A stretch of DNA of 64,000 nucleotides, taken from NCBI RefSeq assembly GCF_901709675.1, contig NC_051089.1:17730008-17794007 (forward strand), in the 5' to 3' direction. Position 1 is the first letter of the stretch; every line of letters begins with the position of its first letter. The notes under the pieces are model-generated. The model worked only from the letters and a program-made list of their open reading frames with translations. It searched no databases and was not told where the DNA came from. Made by a program: the position numbers and the translations under genes. Below are positions 31,776 through 42,761 of this stretch, one piece after another. Origin of the DNA: Syngnathus acus (Eukaryota; Chordata; Actinopteri; Syngnathiformes; Syngnathidae).

Positions 31776-32880
31776 CTACAACAGAATGAAAAGTTTTCAT
31801 GCTGGGTTCAGAAGAAAAAAGAAAGGATGTCTGCCCTTAAAAAGGGTCCAAAAGCAATGCAGTTTTACAGTCGTACAAAAACATTGTCCCCTTCCTGATT
31901 TCTTATTGATTTGCATGTTAGTCAATAATAAAATAAAGTTAAATATTAGTCAACACAAGTTAACACAAACTTCAGGTTTTAAGAAAAGGTTTTTACTATT
32001 TAAGGAGAAAAACAGATCGCACCCCTATAAGCCGCTACTTTTTGCACAAGCTTTAAACTCGGCTTATAGCATTATATGTATGGATTTTTCATGATTTTTA
32101 TGATATTGTAAGAGGATTTGTTTTGGTAATACAGATAATATAAGTGAAGACATTGTATTTAAAACACCTGCGGCTTATAGTTTATGAACATAACAGGATT
32201 TTCCTCTAATTTTAGCTGATGCGGCTTATATTCAGGTACGAAAACTAGCCACCCTCAGATGGAAACTAGTTGGACAAACCTCAGGAGCAATAACCGCAAT
32301 CAAGCCTTTTCTAACTGGCAATGAGTCTTTTACATCTCTGGAGGTATTATGGTCCACTCTTCCTTGCTTCTACTTCTTTAGCAACACTGAAGGGTTTTGA
32401 GCATCTTTTAAAAGCAGCGACGTGACAGGAGTTCTATTAAACTCCAAAGTTTGATTGGAAATACCACTTGAAAATGGCACAATGCAGTAAGAAATTTGAA
32501 AATCAAATTAAGTGTTCCAAGAAATTGAGCTTTTTGACTGGAGGAAAATGGCCAAAACTATAGTAAAAAAGCATCTTACAATGATTTATTACTATTTTTC
32601 TTCTTTGCATTTTGGGGTACCTAAACGTATATTGTCAAACAATAATAATAAAATGGCTATGTAGCGCCAATGACATGGGAAAAATGAAAGCCAAACCCAG
32701 TACGTTTGACCTTGGCATAGGAAAATTGGCAGGCATGAGTAACAGCCTGAGATGTACAATAGTCCATTGCAGCCAAAGACTAAAACGAAGACAAAGTGAA
32801 CTATGAATATTAGAATGTCCAATTTTGCTCCCTTGCCTTTTCATTCAATTGACTTCAAACTTGGTTGTACCATCTCAATA
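31776..32880. other. taxilin intron with a degraded palindromic repeat
   Basis: No gene is seen on either strand. Between 32010 and 32240 there are repeated TATAAGCCGC / GCGGCTTATA motifs on opposite strands. They resemble the F1/F2 subterminal motifs but lack CCGTATTT ends, and may be a relic of a related element. Confidence 0.4.
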
Positions 32881-32888
32881 CATGAGAC

Positions 32889-33391
32889 ATTCCATCCATC
32901 ATCTACCGTTTATCCGGAGTCTCGTTGCAGGGGCTGCAGCTTCAGCAAGGCAGCACAGACTTCTCTCTACAAGTCCACTTTGCCCGACTCATCTCTAGAA
33001 TTGTCCCCAGGGCATCCTTTCTGGAGGGATCTGCCCGGAACAACTCACCAGAGAGGCATCCAGGAGGCATCCTAATAAGATGCCCGAACCACCTCACCTG
33101 ACTCCTCTCAACGTGGAGGAGCAGTGGATTGACTGACTCCCTCCCAGAACACATATAGACTGGTTGGGCAAACTCCCGTGTGGAATGAATAAGTACCGTG
33201 CAGTGTAGCGTTAGTCCACTGTTTGATGGCCGAGCCAAAAACCACATTGCACCTCTTGAATCTGAGATTCGACCTCTCAACGGACTCTCCTCTCCAGCAC
33301 CCCTGATTAGACCTTACCAGGGAGGTTGAGGGATGGGGTCCTGATCCCTCTGTAGTTGTAATGCTCACGGTTCTCTGTGAGTCTAGAGTAG
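32889..33391 (-). mobile_element. RTE LINE relic, 3' part
   Basis: The minus strand carries [20 protein letters not shown] and an ATGG-type tail at 32889-32900, followed upstream, after a deletion, by motifs equivalent to EFAQPVYMC. It is far more diverged than the other copies. It is split by hAT and F5 insertions and continues at 35550-35799. Confidence 0.8.
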
Positions 33392-33392
33392 G

Positions 33393-34255
33393 CATGGGCA
33401 AACTACGGCCCGCGGGCCACATCCGGCCCACGGGGCCATTTAATCTGGCCCGCCAACCCTGAATAAATTGTATTAGTTGTACTAGGTTCATCAGTTTTTT
33501 CTTTTTCAATTACTTCACTGGTTCTTCTATATCAAACAATTTGTTTTAGGTTCATTTACCTGACATGTTCTGGAAGAACCCGCCGAAACATGTCAGGTAA
33601 ATGAACCTAAAACAAATTGTTTGATATAGAAGAACCAGTGAAGTAAATTGTATTATTAAACATTTTTTTTGGTCATTTTGCCTGCAATGACTGCGTTTCC
33701 CCAGTAGATGGGGAACCGCCCGCCTGCGCATTTACTACCGGAAGCCATGTCAGAAAGCTCGGTGCACACTCACAAGTGCGTGTACGTACTCAGTAGTACA
33801 GACACGGCGCACTTGCGCTCTATTTCTATCAGTGCCGAATTTAGAGTGTGGGCTGTGACGTCAGCATTCTTGTAATTCGCGCGCTGAGCTTTCAGATACA
33901 GTTTTACGCTAAAGCCACCCACAAACCTTCCCCTGGAATCCTTCCATTAAAATGAGTGGCCCAAGGAAAAGCAAGGTGTACACTGAGTGCCGAGTTTTTA
34001 AAAAAGAGTGGACAATTTGGCTCGACCTACGCGACGTGACGTTCAGCCACATGAACATCAACATGAACCCGTCACAGATCTAGGTAAACGGACCAACACC
34101 TCGGATCTCTCCTAAGAATTGCCACAACATATTTTACTCCAGACTGACGCACTAGCAAAAAAAGGGAGACTAACACTGTTTCCACTAAAAATGAAGGGGA
34201 GGTTCTCAAGTTTGTTGTAAAAAAAATGCATTTTGAATATAATTTGTACAGATAG
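33393..34255 (+). mobile_element. internally deleted hAT (N-to-C fusion family), copy 1
   Basis: The left end is taggcatgggcaaactacgg, then ggcccgcgggcc motifs. Near 33952 it encodes MSGPRKSKVYTECRVFKK joined almost directly to a C-terminal TFSHMNIN segment. The same junction appears at 35808-36909 and 56605-57660. The right terminus is lost. A 168-bp hairpin insert is at 33476-33643. Confidence 0.75.
33476..33643. mobile_element. 168-bp inserted hairpin
   Basis: The copy at 35808-36909 lacks this block, so it is an insertion. It is bracketed by a 12-bp duplication TAAATTGTATTA (33464-33475 and 33644-33655). Arms 33510-33569 and 33587-33646 are perfectly complementary over 60 bp, the last 3 bp of the right arm falling in the duplication. 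The loop is 17 nt. On the minus strand an A-rich stretch (gaaaaagaaaaaa) follows the hairpin. The origin is unknown. Confidence 0.8.
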
Positions 34256-34461
34256 CAGGGATTGAAACTCATTTTCAAACAATGCAGGATGCTCAAGGAC
34301 ATTGATGCACCACCTGTTTGCGACTAATCTTAACCTGTAAAGTTCGTAAGGCTTACTTTAAGGAAGTATTTCCCGTTTCCTCACCTCTGTCACCAGGTGT
34401 TTGTGAGTCAAAGCTCTGCTCTGATTTTCAGATACCCCTCACCGTGTTGCCGTTTTGATTA
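34256..34461. other. unclassified spacer
   Basis: It may include the start of a hAT (cagggattgaaactcatttt at 34258), paired with a terminus at 35549, but no matching duplication is seen. Confidence 0.35.
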
Positions 34462-35046
34462 CCGTATTTATTCTAATTATCGCCCAGTATTATGTCCAAC
34501 AGGTGGGCGATTAATAGAGAACACTTTTTGTCCGATCGCCAAGGGGCACTGAAATGGGCGATAATATGTATATTTTCCTTATGTAGTATGCAATACCTGC
34601 ATCTCACTGGTGTTCTTTACACTAGAACAGCGGCTGTTTTGATCTACCTCTAACAGCGGGGTGCATAAATTGACGCTCCATCGATGCGACATGTTACCAT
34701 CGCACATCACATGTTGCGCACGTCATGTTATCGCGATCGTCTTGTTCAAGCGCACGCCCCGATAACATAATTGTGTGAGGATATTGTAGCGGAGTGACGA
34801 GTGTACTTGTGTCATAGTTTATGGAGAAAAACTATTTAAAAGGGACATTCAACGTGCTGTCAAATCGGTCGTATTTAAACTTGCGCAATGACGTCGGCAT
34901 GCGGTCGTGGAGGAAAATGTAAGTTTTGGGGGGAATTTTTAGCAGCATGGGCGATAATTAGAGGTATCAATGTTTTTTTATTGATGTCATCGCTAACACA
35001 CACTGGGCGATTATTAGAATATGGGCAATAATTAGAATAAATATGG
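34462..35046. mobile_element. TA-flanked palindromic element (family F5)
   Basis: Ends CCGTATTTATTCTAATTATC and its inverse (gataattagaataaatatgg type) are flanked by TA (34460-34461 and 35047-35048). Subterminal repeats are GGGCGATTATTAGA. Length is 585 bp, without transposase sequence. It shares only the outer CCGTATTT with F1, F2 and F4. Confidence 0.85.
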
Positions 35047-35099
35047 TACTTTGTTTGGATGTATTTCTTCACCGATTCTTCAAGATGATATATTTGGTC

Positions 35100-35175
35100 A
35101 GAATGTTTACCGTTTGATGTAATGTATATGTATGTATATGTATATACGTATATATATATATACATATATATATCA
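35100..35175. repeat. TA/TG-rich microsatellite
   Basis: Irregular tatgtatatg and tatata runs. Confidence 0.8.
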
Positions 35176-35459
35176 TTGAAGATTTGTTCTTTCACGAAAT
35201 CATGACAATAGCCTTACATGAACATCATGTTACTTTCTAAACCCACATGCTTGTAAAATTAAAATGTAACTTTGTTTTTTTGTTTCGATGTGCTCCTTTA
35301 ATGTTTCTAGCGCCGCGACCTCCATAGCTGATCATATCTTGACAGAGAATACACAAATCCTAAAGATGCCATTGAGCGAGCGGGGGAATGCTCGCCGAGG
35401 CTAACGTTGCCCCGCCAGCTGGCCGGCCGCTCCCCCTCATATATTAAAAAAATATTTTC

Positions 35460-35549
35460 TCAACGGATTTACACGATTCACGAAAATGATACTTTCGACG
35501 GAAAAAAACACGGAAATCCGCCGATCTGCGGAAAATTCTCATCCCTGGA
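35460..35549. mobile_element. hAT right terminus fragment
   Basis: It ends gcggaaaattctcatccctg, whose inverse cagggatgagaattttcc looks like a hAT end. GC-rich sequence precedes it. The left partner is doubtful. Confidence 0.4.
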
Positions 35550-35799
35550 TGTTGTAGAGGTGTGTCAACCAGTATAGTCCCACAACATCCATATCCTTTA
35601 GGAACTCAATGCGAATCTCATCTGAAATCTTTCATATCCACCTCAGTTAGAATTGGTACCAGAGCCCAATCTGTGTGTGGAGGTGAGCCCGACAATATTT
35701 AGTTGGAGCCTCTCTGCCTTGCACACTCGAGTGGGCTCCTTTCCTGCCAGAGAAGTTACATTCCATGTCCCTAAAGCTAGTTTCTATAGCCAGGGGATG
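35550..35799 (-). mobile_element. RTE LINE relic, 5' continuation
   Basis: It matches the minus-strand RTE at 27530-27600 and 28890-29020 (cccacaacatccatatcctt; then the gtgtggaggtgagcccgaca segment). It is the continuation of 32889-33391, with deletions. Confidence 0.8.
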
Positions 35800-35807
35800 T
35801 TTTAATC

Positions 35808-36909
35808 CAGGGGTCACCAAACTACGGCCCGCGGGCCGGATACGGCCCACGGGACCGTTTAATCCGGCCCGCCAACCCTGAACAAATTGTATTATTAAAC
35901 TTTTTTTTTTGGTCATTTTGCCTGCAATGACTGCGTTTCCCCAGTAGATGGGGAAGCGCTCGCCTGCGCATTTACTACCGGAAGCCGTGTCAGAAAGCTC
36001 GGTGCACACTCACAAGTGCGTGTACGTACTCAGTAGTACGGACATGGCGCACTCGCGCTCTATTTGTATCAGTCCCGAATTTAGAGCGTGGGCTGTGACG
36101 ACAGCATTCTTGTAATTCGCGCGCTGAGCTTTCAGATGCAGTTTTGCGCTAAAGCCACCCACAAACCTTCCCCTGGAATCCTTCCATTAAAATGAGTCGC
36201 CCAAGGAAAAGCAAGGTGGACACAGTGCCGAGCGTTTAAAAGAGAGTGGCCAATTTGGCTCGACGTACGCGACGTGACGTTTAGCCATATGAACGTCAAC
36301 ATCAAACCGTCACAGATCGAGGTAAACGGACCAACACCTCGGATCTCGCCTAAGAATTGCCACAACAAATTTTACTCCAGACTATGACGCACTAGCAAAC
36401 TTTAACAAAAAAGACAGCGGTGTCTACAAGCCTACTGGAACCTACAAAAGGATTATAAGGAAGGAACACAAGAACTTTAAGAGACTGCTCATATGTGTCA
36501 GAGAGATTCTGCTCTGACAACTGAGCTGAACTTTTATCTGTTAAGATTGTGCATGGCACAACAGAAAGTTAATGTTCCATGGCTTTTTTTTCTATGAGGA
36601 ACCCAGAGAGAGTTATTTAGTTATTATTTATTTCCTGTTTTTTCTGTGAAGAACTCAGAGAGGGTTATTTAGTTATTATTTATTTCATTAATAGTGTTAT
36701 TATTTGTTTCCTGACTTTTTTTCTGTAAAGAACCTGGAAAGGGTTATTAAATAACCGTTATTTGGTTATATGTGGCTTTCTGGAAAACAATAAATTTTTT
36801 AAGCTCCCCTACGATCGTCACACTTTTTCTGTTACAAACTGACACCGGCCCCCCATCAGAGAAGGGAAAAGTTATGTGGCCCTCACAGGAAAAAGTTTGG
36901 GGACCCCTG
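35808..36909 (+). mobile_element. internally deleted hAT (N-to-C fusion family), copy 2
   Basis: Ends CAGGGGTCACCAAACTACGG and ...AAAGTTTGGGGACCCCTG lie within TTTTAATC (35800-35807) and CTTTAATC (36910-36917), 7 of 8 matching. The frame from 36192 (MSRPRKSKVDT) is broken after 11 codons. The C-terminal remnant follows. A 3' part with repeated ttatttagttattatttatt segments (36610-36690) completes the element. Confidence 0.9.
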
Positions 36910-36917
36910 CTTTAATC

Positions 36918-38060
36918 ACATACCAAAAACACAATTTTAATTTTGGGAGACATAAGCCCCATTTTGTCAAAACACCAAAACACAGGCATGCAGACACAAA
37001 GATTGACACACTCGTGCACATGCGCACGCACACAGACAAACACACACTGTTGGAAATTTATCGTATGGGAGGCGAGGGCAACCCAATTCCCCTTCGTGTC
37101 GTATCAACCATTACCAATTACCGACGTCCAACTTCTTCAACTTCGTTTTCTTCTAAGGGAAAAATGTCTACTGAGACACAAACTAACCTTATACCAGGTT
37201 AACTAGATTTTATCCGGTTATATTAATTCTGCGTTCAGGAAAAAGGCATAGTATACGGCGCCAGGTGTTCTCCCCCACGATATGGAAGAACCGCGCCCCA
37301 TAAAACAAATCACGCATTTTCGTACACTTGATTTTGTAACAAGAGTTTGGGACTATTGGTCTCCTTTTTTGGGTACATTAAAGCCAATTCTTCCCTCAAG
37401 ACAGCCTACTACATCTCGTCCAATCCAGCTGTTAGACTTTTGCAGGTGCCAATTTGTAAACAGTCTAATTTCTTCCTTTCCTGGGTCATGGTGAACTCTC
37501 CTGTCAGGCCATGAATTGAATACAATATTAATGCTGGCTAATGTTTTTTCTATCTTTATCATTTTCCATGCCAAAGTTCTCTTTCCTACATTTCCATTCT
37601 CCATGATTCAGAATAACACATTATTCATTTTAAAAACACCATGCAACCATGAGCGACATCTTTTTTGCTGGTGTCTAAGGATTACACGTGCCAAGCGTAT
37701 ATGCATACTTCTGAATATTTAGAAGTTAAACTGATCACTAATCACAGAGCTGCCTGATCTGGCGTCTGTGGCAGAACAGCGGGTGTTGGCCAGGCTGCTG
37801 CCAATCAAAGACAACCCTGTCCACCAACTTCAGTAGATTCAGTGACAGGCTGTTGACACCGTTTTGGTGCAAGGAAGGGCTGAGGGGTTCATTTCTTCTT
37901 TTGTCTTCTTTTACTCCCAGAGTAGCCAGAAATACAGACGTATTCTTTGTAACATAAGACTGAAACTTATCTTACAGCAGAATGCACGGGTCTTGTTTTT
38001 GAACCATGGCAGGAAATGCTCTTTGAGAAACTCCATACATTATGGATGTATTTTTTACAC
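36918..38060. other. taxilin intron, nothing recognised
   Basis: No conserved frame or element ends are recognised. A short CA/CACA-rich patch is near 37010-37050. Confidence 0.5.
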
Positions 38061-38062
38061 TG

Positions 38063-38682
38063 TCATGGATCATTAATCTCGTTCCCCATGATTTTAACCC
38101 AAAACATATTTCCACCACCTCCTTGTTGGTGCCGTAGCCTTGTTTGCATGGAGTGACCGTCAACCAACCATCCACGACTCCATCCATCTGGACCATCCAA
38201 GGTTACCGGGCATTCATCAGTGAACAAAACAGTTTTCATGTATTGTTTGACCCACAGGAGCCATTTATGCTTGTGTGCAATACATAGAAGAGGTTGAAAT
38301 GATGGCTTACGCACAGCTGCAAACCTCTGGAGGACCCTGCATCTTGTTGTTCGGGACACACTAGACACACCAGCAGCTTCAAAAACATGTCTGCTACTAC
38401 GACAAGGCATTTTTGCAGCTGCTCTTTTAATCAATGTGATTGCCTGTTGGAAAGAGCCCGCGATTTTCCCTTATCATCACGCACACGTGTGTGCTCTGAA
38501 TCAGCTACATACTTCTTGATTGTGCGATGATCGCACTGAAGTCTCTTGGCAAATTTGATTGTTGTCATGCCTTGACCCAAACACTCAAATATTTGTCTCT
38601 TTTCAGCAGCCGTCAGGTCCTTTTTTTTTTTTCTTGCCCATTTTGGTTGACAATGGTAGGTAATGTGGGACAACTTTCTCAA
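38063..38682 (-). pseudogene. Tc1-like transposase, N-terminal half
   Basis: The minus strand from 38682 reads KKKKDLTAAEKRQIFECLGQ, CDHRTIKKYVADSEHTRV, then (after a frameshift at about 38435) IKRAAAKMPCRSSRHVFEAA, VLFTDECPVTLDGPDGW (first catalytic D) and HQQGGGGNMFWVKIMG. The second D and E are missing because homology ends near 38060. A terminal-repeat-like segment (cataataatttggaacgc) lies at 38839-38858. It is a 3'-truncated copy of a teleost Tc1-like family, in a taxilin intron antisense-neutral position. Confidence 0.85.
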
Positions 38683-38908
38683 GTAGTTTTCCCTTTAATT
38701 AGACTTACCTGCCAAACTAATTAGCAGAGGTGTTTGCAATTGGTTTCAGTGAGTCAAAGAGCCCTGACACATCACCATGTATGAGTTTAACTGACAAACA
38801 AAAAATTCCCTACCGTAGCACTCCTAAACACTTCATGCATAATAATTTGGAACGCGGTGTATATGAACTTTAGCTAATCAGACATTTTTGAATCCACATT
38901 TACAATAC

Positions 38909-39004
38909 CTCTTCTGCCATCCGCAGCAAAGTCTGGTTGTTGCTCTCCCATTTAGTTCGCCACTGTGTTGTTTCTTTCTCCAGTTTCTTAAGTTTCTTCG
39001 TCAT
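38909..39004 (-). CDS. txlnb: beta-taxilin internal exon (32 codons)
   Basis: Acceptor ttctcttttcag precedes it and donor GTATTG follows at 38908. The 96-nt exon reads MTKKLKKLEKETTQWRTKWE then SNNQTLLRMAEE, closely matching the taxilin coiled coil (MTKKIKKLEKE...W-TKWE-NN-LL-MAEE), in which heptad leucines are kept. Both boundaries are phase 0 and agree with neighbouring exons. The Q-W-RTKWE-NN wording favours beta-taxilin over alpha and gamma. Confidence 0.92.
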
Positions 39005-39538
39005 CTGAAAAGAGAATAGTGTTAGCACAGCGCCTAATGTGGCCAAACCCGACTGGAATGCCATCCATTGAAATATACAAATTCAATTAACCTAACAATA
39101 TAATACAGTCCATGACAGAAGATCTGTCACTTATCCATGTCGTAGAACCAAAGACTTATGACCTGACTTTAAATTCATCAGTTGGTTTTAGAAATAACTA
39201 AAACCTGAAACTCTCCCGAATGAGGTGTGATGTATGGAAATAAATTTGCTTCACGACAGAAATAATAGTCTAATGATTAATTGAACACTGAAAGGTCAGA
39301 TTTTGCCAAGCATTTTGCCACTTACAGAAAGTAATGTGAAAATCAAACAAATGATGTACCGTAATTTTCGGACTATAAGTTGCACCGGAGTATAAGTCGC
39401 ACCAGCCATAAAATGCCCAAAAAAGTGAAAAAAAACATATATAAGTCGCTCCGGAGTATAAGTCGCATTTTGGGGGGCAATTTATTCAACAAAATCCAAC
39501 ACCAAGAACAGTCATGAACGAGCAACAACAGGCTAAAC

Positions 39539-40606
39539 GATAGGTATGCTAACGTGACATAAACACAAACTAAGAGCTGAGAACGGCCCTGACGTAAAAT
39601 TCAGAGTTATTCAAAAAACTATTACATAAATAACACGTTAATAAAACCATCTGTGTCACTCCAATTCATTAAATCCATCAATCGTCCTTTGTCAACAATG
39701 CGTGCGCGCCGCTGACGACTCTTGCACTTCAAAATATTCCACAGGCCCATATAACGATATATAAATTATATATCAAATAACTATTATATAAGCAATAATG
39801 TTATCAAACCATCTGTGCACTCTAAATCATTAAATCCATCGATCAAATTCCTCGTCCTTTGTCAACAACGCCGCGCGTGCGTGCGCCCTGACGTCAGCCT
39901 CGTCGTTACTCCACAGATCTACTATATAACTATATTGTAGCGTTAACAAAGTTCAAGGAAAGACGTGGGTTTGGTAAACGGCTCTTTATTTAACAAAACA
40001 AACTTACAGGCGTGTGGCGGCGTGGACTTCCAGCCACGGAAATGGAAGAGAGCTCCTTAGACGATAGGTATGCTAACGTGACATAAACACAAACTAAGAG
40101 CGGAGAACGGCCCTGACGTAAAATTCAGAGTTATTCAAAAAAACTATTACATAAATAACACGTTAATAAAACCATCTGTGTCACTCCAATTCATTAAATC
40201 CATCAATCGTCCTTTGTCAACAATGCGTGCGCGCCGCTGACGGCTCTTGCACTTCAAAATATTCCACAGGCCCATATAACGATATATAAATTATATATCA
40301 AATAACTATTATATAAGCAATAATGTTATCAAACCATCTGTGCACTCTAAATCATTAAATCCATCGATCAAATTCCTCGTCCTTTGTCAACAACGCCGCG
40401 CGTGCGTGCGCCCTGACGTCAGCCTCGTCGTTATTCCACAGATCTACTATATAACTATATTGTAGCGTTAACAAAGTTCAAGGAAAGGCGTGGGTTTGGT
40501 AAACGGCTCTTTATTTAACAAAACAAACTTCCAGGCGTGTGGCGGCGTGGACTTCCAGCCACGGAAGTGGAAGAGAGCTCCATACAATAGGACCGGGCGT
40601 GCGTAA
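39539..40606. repeat. 534-bp tandem duplication
   Basis: The segment starting gataggtatgctaacgtgac at 39539 recurs at 40073 with very few differences, so it is recent. Each unit ends in the ggaagagagctcc segment where the 118-bp repeats begin. Confidence 0.88.
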
Positions 40607-40812
40607 AAGCCATGACCGAGCCCCATCCATCGTCCCCGGACAGCCACCCGGCTGAGCGCCGGCCCTCGACTTCCATCCACGGAGCTGAAAGACAGCTCGG
40701 TAGAGTAGGACCGGGCGTGCGTAAAAGCATTGTCCGAGCCCCATCCACCGTCCCTGGACAGCCACCCGGCCGAGCGCCGGCCCCCGACTTCAATCCACGG
40801 AAGTGAAAGAGA
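40560..40812. repeat. GC-rich 118-bp-class tandem repeats (minus-oriented)
   Basis: Two units of gaccgggcgtgcgtaaaagc, followed by the ccaccgtccccggacagcca type, are the inverse of 42023-42340. Confidence 0.85.
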
Positions 40813-41044
40813 GCTCCGTCGAGTCAATCTTTGTCCTTTATGTAAACAACGCCGCGTCGCGCTGCTGACGTCGCGCTGCTGACGTCGCGCTGCTGACCGC
40901 GACGTCGCGCTGCTGACGTCACTTGAAATTCAAATTACAGTAATCCCTTGCAAAAAAAACACATATAAGTCGCTCCTGAGTATAAGTCGCCCTCCCCCAC
41001 CCAAACTATGAAAAAAAACGCGACTTATAGTCCGAAAATTACGA

Positions 41045-41648
41045 TACTTCAAATACAAAACTGTTTCATAACATTGGTGAATTAAGTTGTGCTATTAGAA
41101 CCATATAAACACAAGACATTTTAATATTTTCTATGTTGTGTATCTGTGTGTGCGCGTGAGTGTGCGTGCGTGTGTGTGGCAGGAAATAGATTTCAAACCT
41201 AGGTTTGTGTATTTGCCCTCTAGATTTGGACAGAAGCCTTTGCAGCTGAAGTGCACTGAGAAGGCAACAAAGTTGGCCTGAGAACTAGAAACTAGAGGTT
41301 TACATACACTGTGCAAAAAGGATACAACGAATTTTCACACCAAATCAGGCCATCAAAGATTTGTGAGACAAAGGAGAAAACAAATTTAATCATGTTATAT
41401 GATGTCACATTAAAGCAGTCCTTCTCAATCATTTTCTGTGATGCCCCCCTCTAGGGAAAAGAAAACATTTCGCACCCCCCCATGTTATTAACATTAAAGA
41501 AAAAACAAAAAATAAATAAAAAAAGAAAGATCAACTTACAATAAAGAATAACTTTATTAATAACATTGTTTTTTTTAGTCTTTAACAGAACAGATTCAAA
41601 GTGCATCACTTTGCCTGAAATTAAAAAATAGATTATAATTATTCAAAC
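41045..41648. other. taxilin intron with AT-rich hAT-like debris
   Basis: From about 41413 the sequence (cagtccttctcaatcatttt) looks like the left end of an AT-rich element. It is interrupted by F1 at 41651 and may continue at 45799-46290. A TG-rich patch is near 41145-41180. No gene is seen. Confidence 0.4.
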
Positions 41649-42017
41649 TACCGTATTTTTCGGACTATAAGTCGCGTTTTTTTTCATAGTTTGGGTGGGG
41701 GGGGCGACTTATACTGAGGTGCGAGTTATATGTGAATTCTTTCACGTATTTTCAAAATTCCCAAAAAAATAAAAATAAAAAAAATAAAAAAAGCGAAACC
41801 GCAATGTAGCAAGGGATTACTGTAATTTGAATTTCAAGTGACGTCAGCGTCGCGGCGGTTGATTACATAAAGGACAAAGATTCGATCACGGGATGATGAA
41901 GATGACGAAGGGCCCCACGTACTACCGGCATCATTAGCGGCTTTGTTTGTAAGTGACACGGAGGACAAAGAGTTTGAAGGATTTAATGATTTGGAGTGAC
42001 ACAGAAGGTTTGAAAAA

Positions 42018-42360
42018 CTATTATGGCTTTTACGCACGCCCGGTCCCACTCTACGGAGCTCTCTTTCACCTCCGAGGATGGAAGTCGGGGGCCGGCGCTC
42101 GGCCGGGTGGCTGTCCGGCGACCGTGGATGGGGCTCGGACATGGCTTTTACGCATGCCCGGTCCTACTCTACGGAGCTCTCTTTCACCTCCGTGGATGGA
42201 AGTCGGGGGCCGGCGCTCGGCCGGGTGGATGTCCGGGGACGGTGGATGGGGCTCGGACATGGCTTTTATGCACGCCCGGTCCTATTCTATGGAGCTCTCT
42301 TCCACCTCCGTGGCTGGAAGTGCCACCTCCGGGGATGGAAGTCCACGCCGCCACACGCCT
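42018..42360. repeat. 118-bp tandem repeat, about 2.7 units
   Basis: The start atggcttttacgc/atgc recurs at 42023, 42141 and 42259, exactly 118 bp apart. The unit is very GC-rich and contains ggccggcgctcggccgggtg. Because 118 is not a multiple of three, the open frames across it are fortuitous. Confidence 0.92.
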
Positions 42361-42499
42361 GGAAGTCCACGCCGGTGCTTGGGGCCGTGTGGCGGTGAAC
42401 TATTCATGTTATAGTTATTTGATATATTTTATTTCATGTAGCATCTTGTATATATGTTTATCGTTAGAGTTCTGTAGTTGTTGGCTTGTTGAACTCTTG

Positions 42500-42512
42500 T
42501 TTTGTTAAATAA
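42500..42512 (+). promoter_or_regulatory. polyadenylation-like signal inside F1
   Basis: The motif gttaaataaagagcc follows the 118-bp repeats and is conserved, inverted, at 2925 and at 39990 and 40510. It looks like the AATAAA of an old transcript end captured in the element. Confidence 0.4.
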
Positions 42513-42761
42513 AGAGCCGTTTACCAAACCCACGTCTTTCCTTGTACTTTGTTAACGCTGTAATATAGTTATATACTAGATCTGTGGAATAACGACGAGG
42601 CTGACGTCAGGGCGCACGCGCAGCGTTGTTGACAAAGGACGAGGAATTTGATCGACGGATTTAATGATTTGGAGTGACACAGATGGTTTGATAATATTAT
42701 TGCTTATAAAATAGTTATTTGATATCTAATTTATATATCGTTATATGGGCCTGTGGAATAT

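Larger units (their letters stand above)
39359..41044. mobile_element. F1 element with internal tandem duplications
   Basis: It starts CCGTAATTTTCGGACTATAA after TA (39357-39358) and ends ...TTATAGTCCGAAAATTACG before ATA. The interior has a 534-bp tandem duplication (39539-40072 and 40073-40606), 118-bp-type GC-rich repeats (40560-40812), and several EFDGFNDLE-like reverse-complement modules (near 39657, 39818, 40191 and 40352). No intact coding sequence is present. Confidence 0.85.

Noticed and set aside
34258-35549. A single hAT element from cagggattgaaac to ctcatccctg
   Set aside because: The two ends match only loosely and there is no 8-bp duplication; kept only as a possible right-terminus fragment.
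36876-37494. Open frames of 70-108 codons in the taxilin intron
   Set aside because: No motif, no conservation evidence, overlapping frames and partly in hAT sequence.
42018-42360. CRISPR array
   Set aside because: Tandem units without unique spacers, in a eukaryotic transposon context.
40511-42508. Several overlapping open frames of 80-160 codons with similar repetitive products
   Set aside because: They follow the GC-rich 118-bp repeats on both strands and in all frames; 118 is not a multiple of three and no product is conserved across units.
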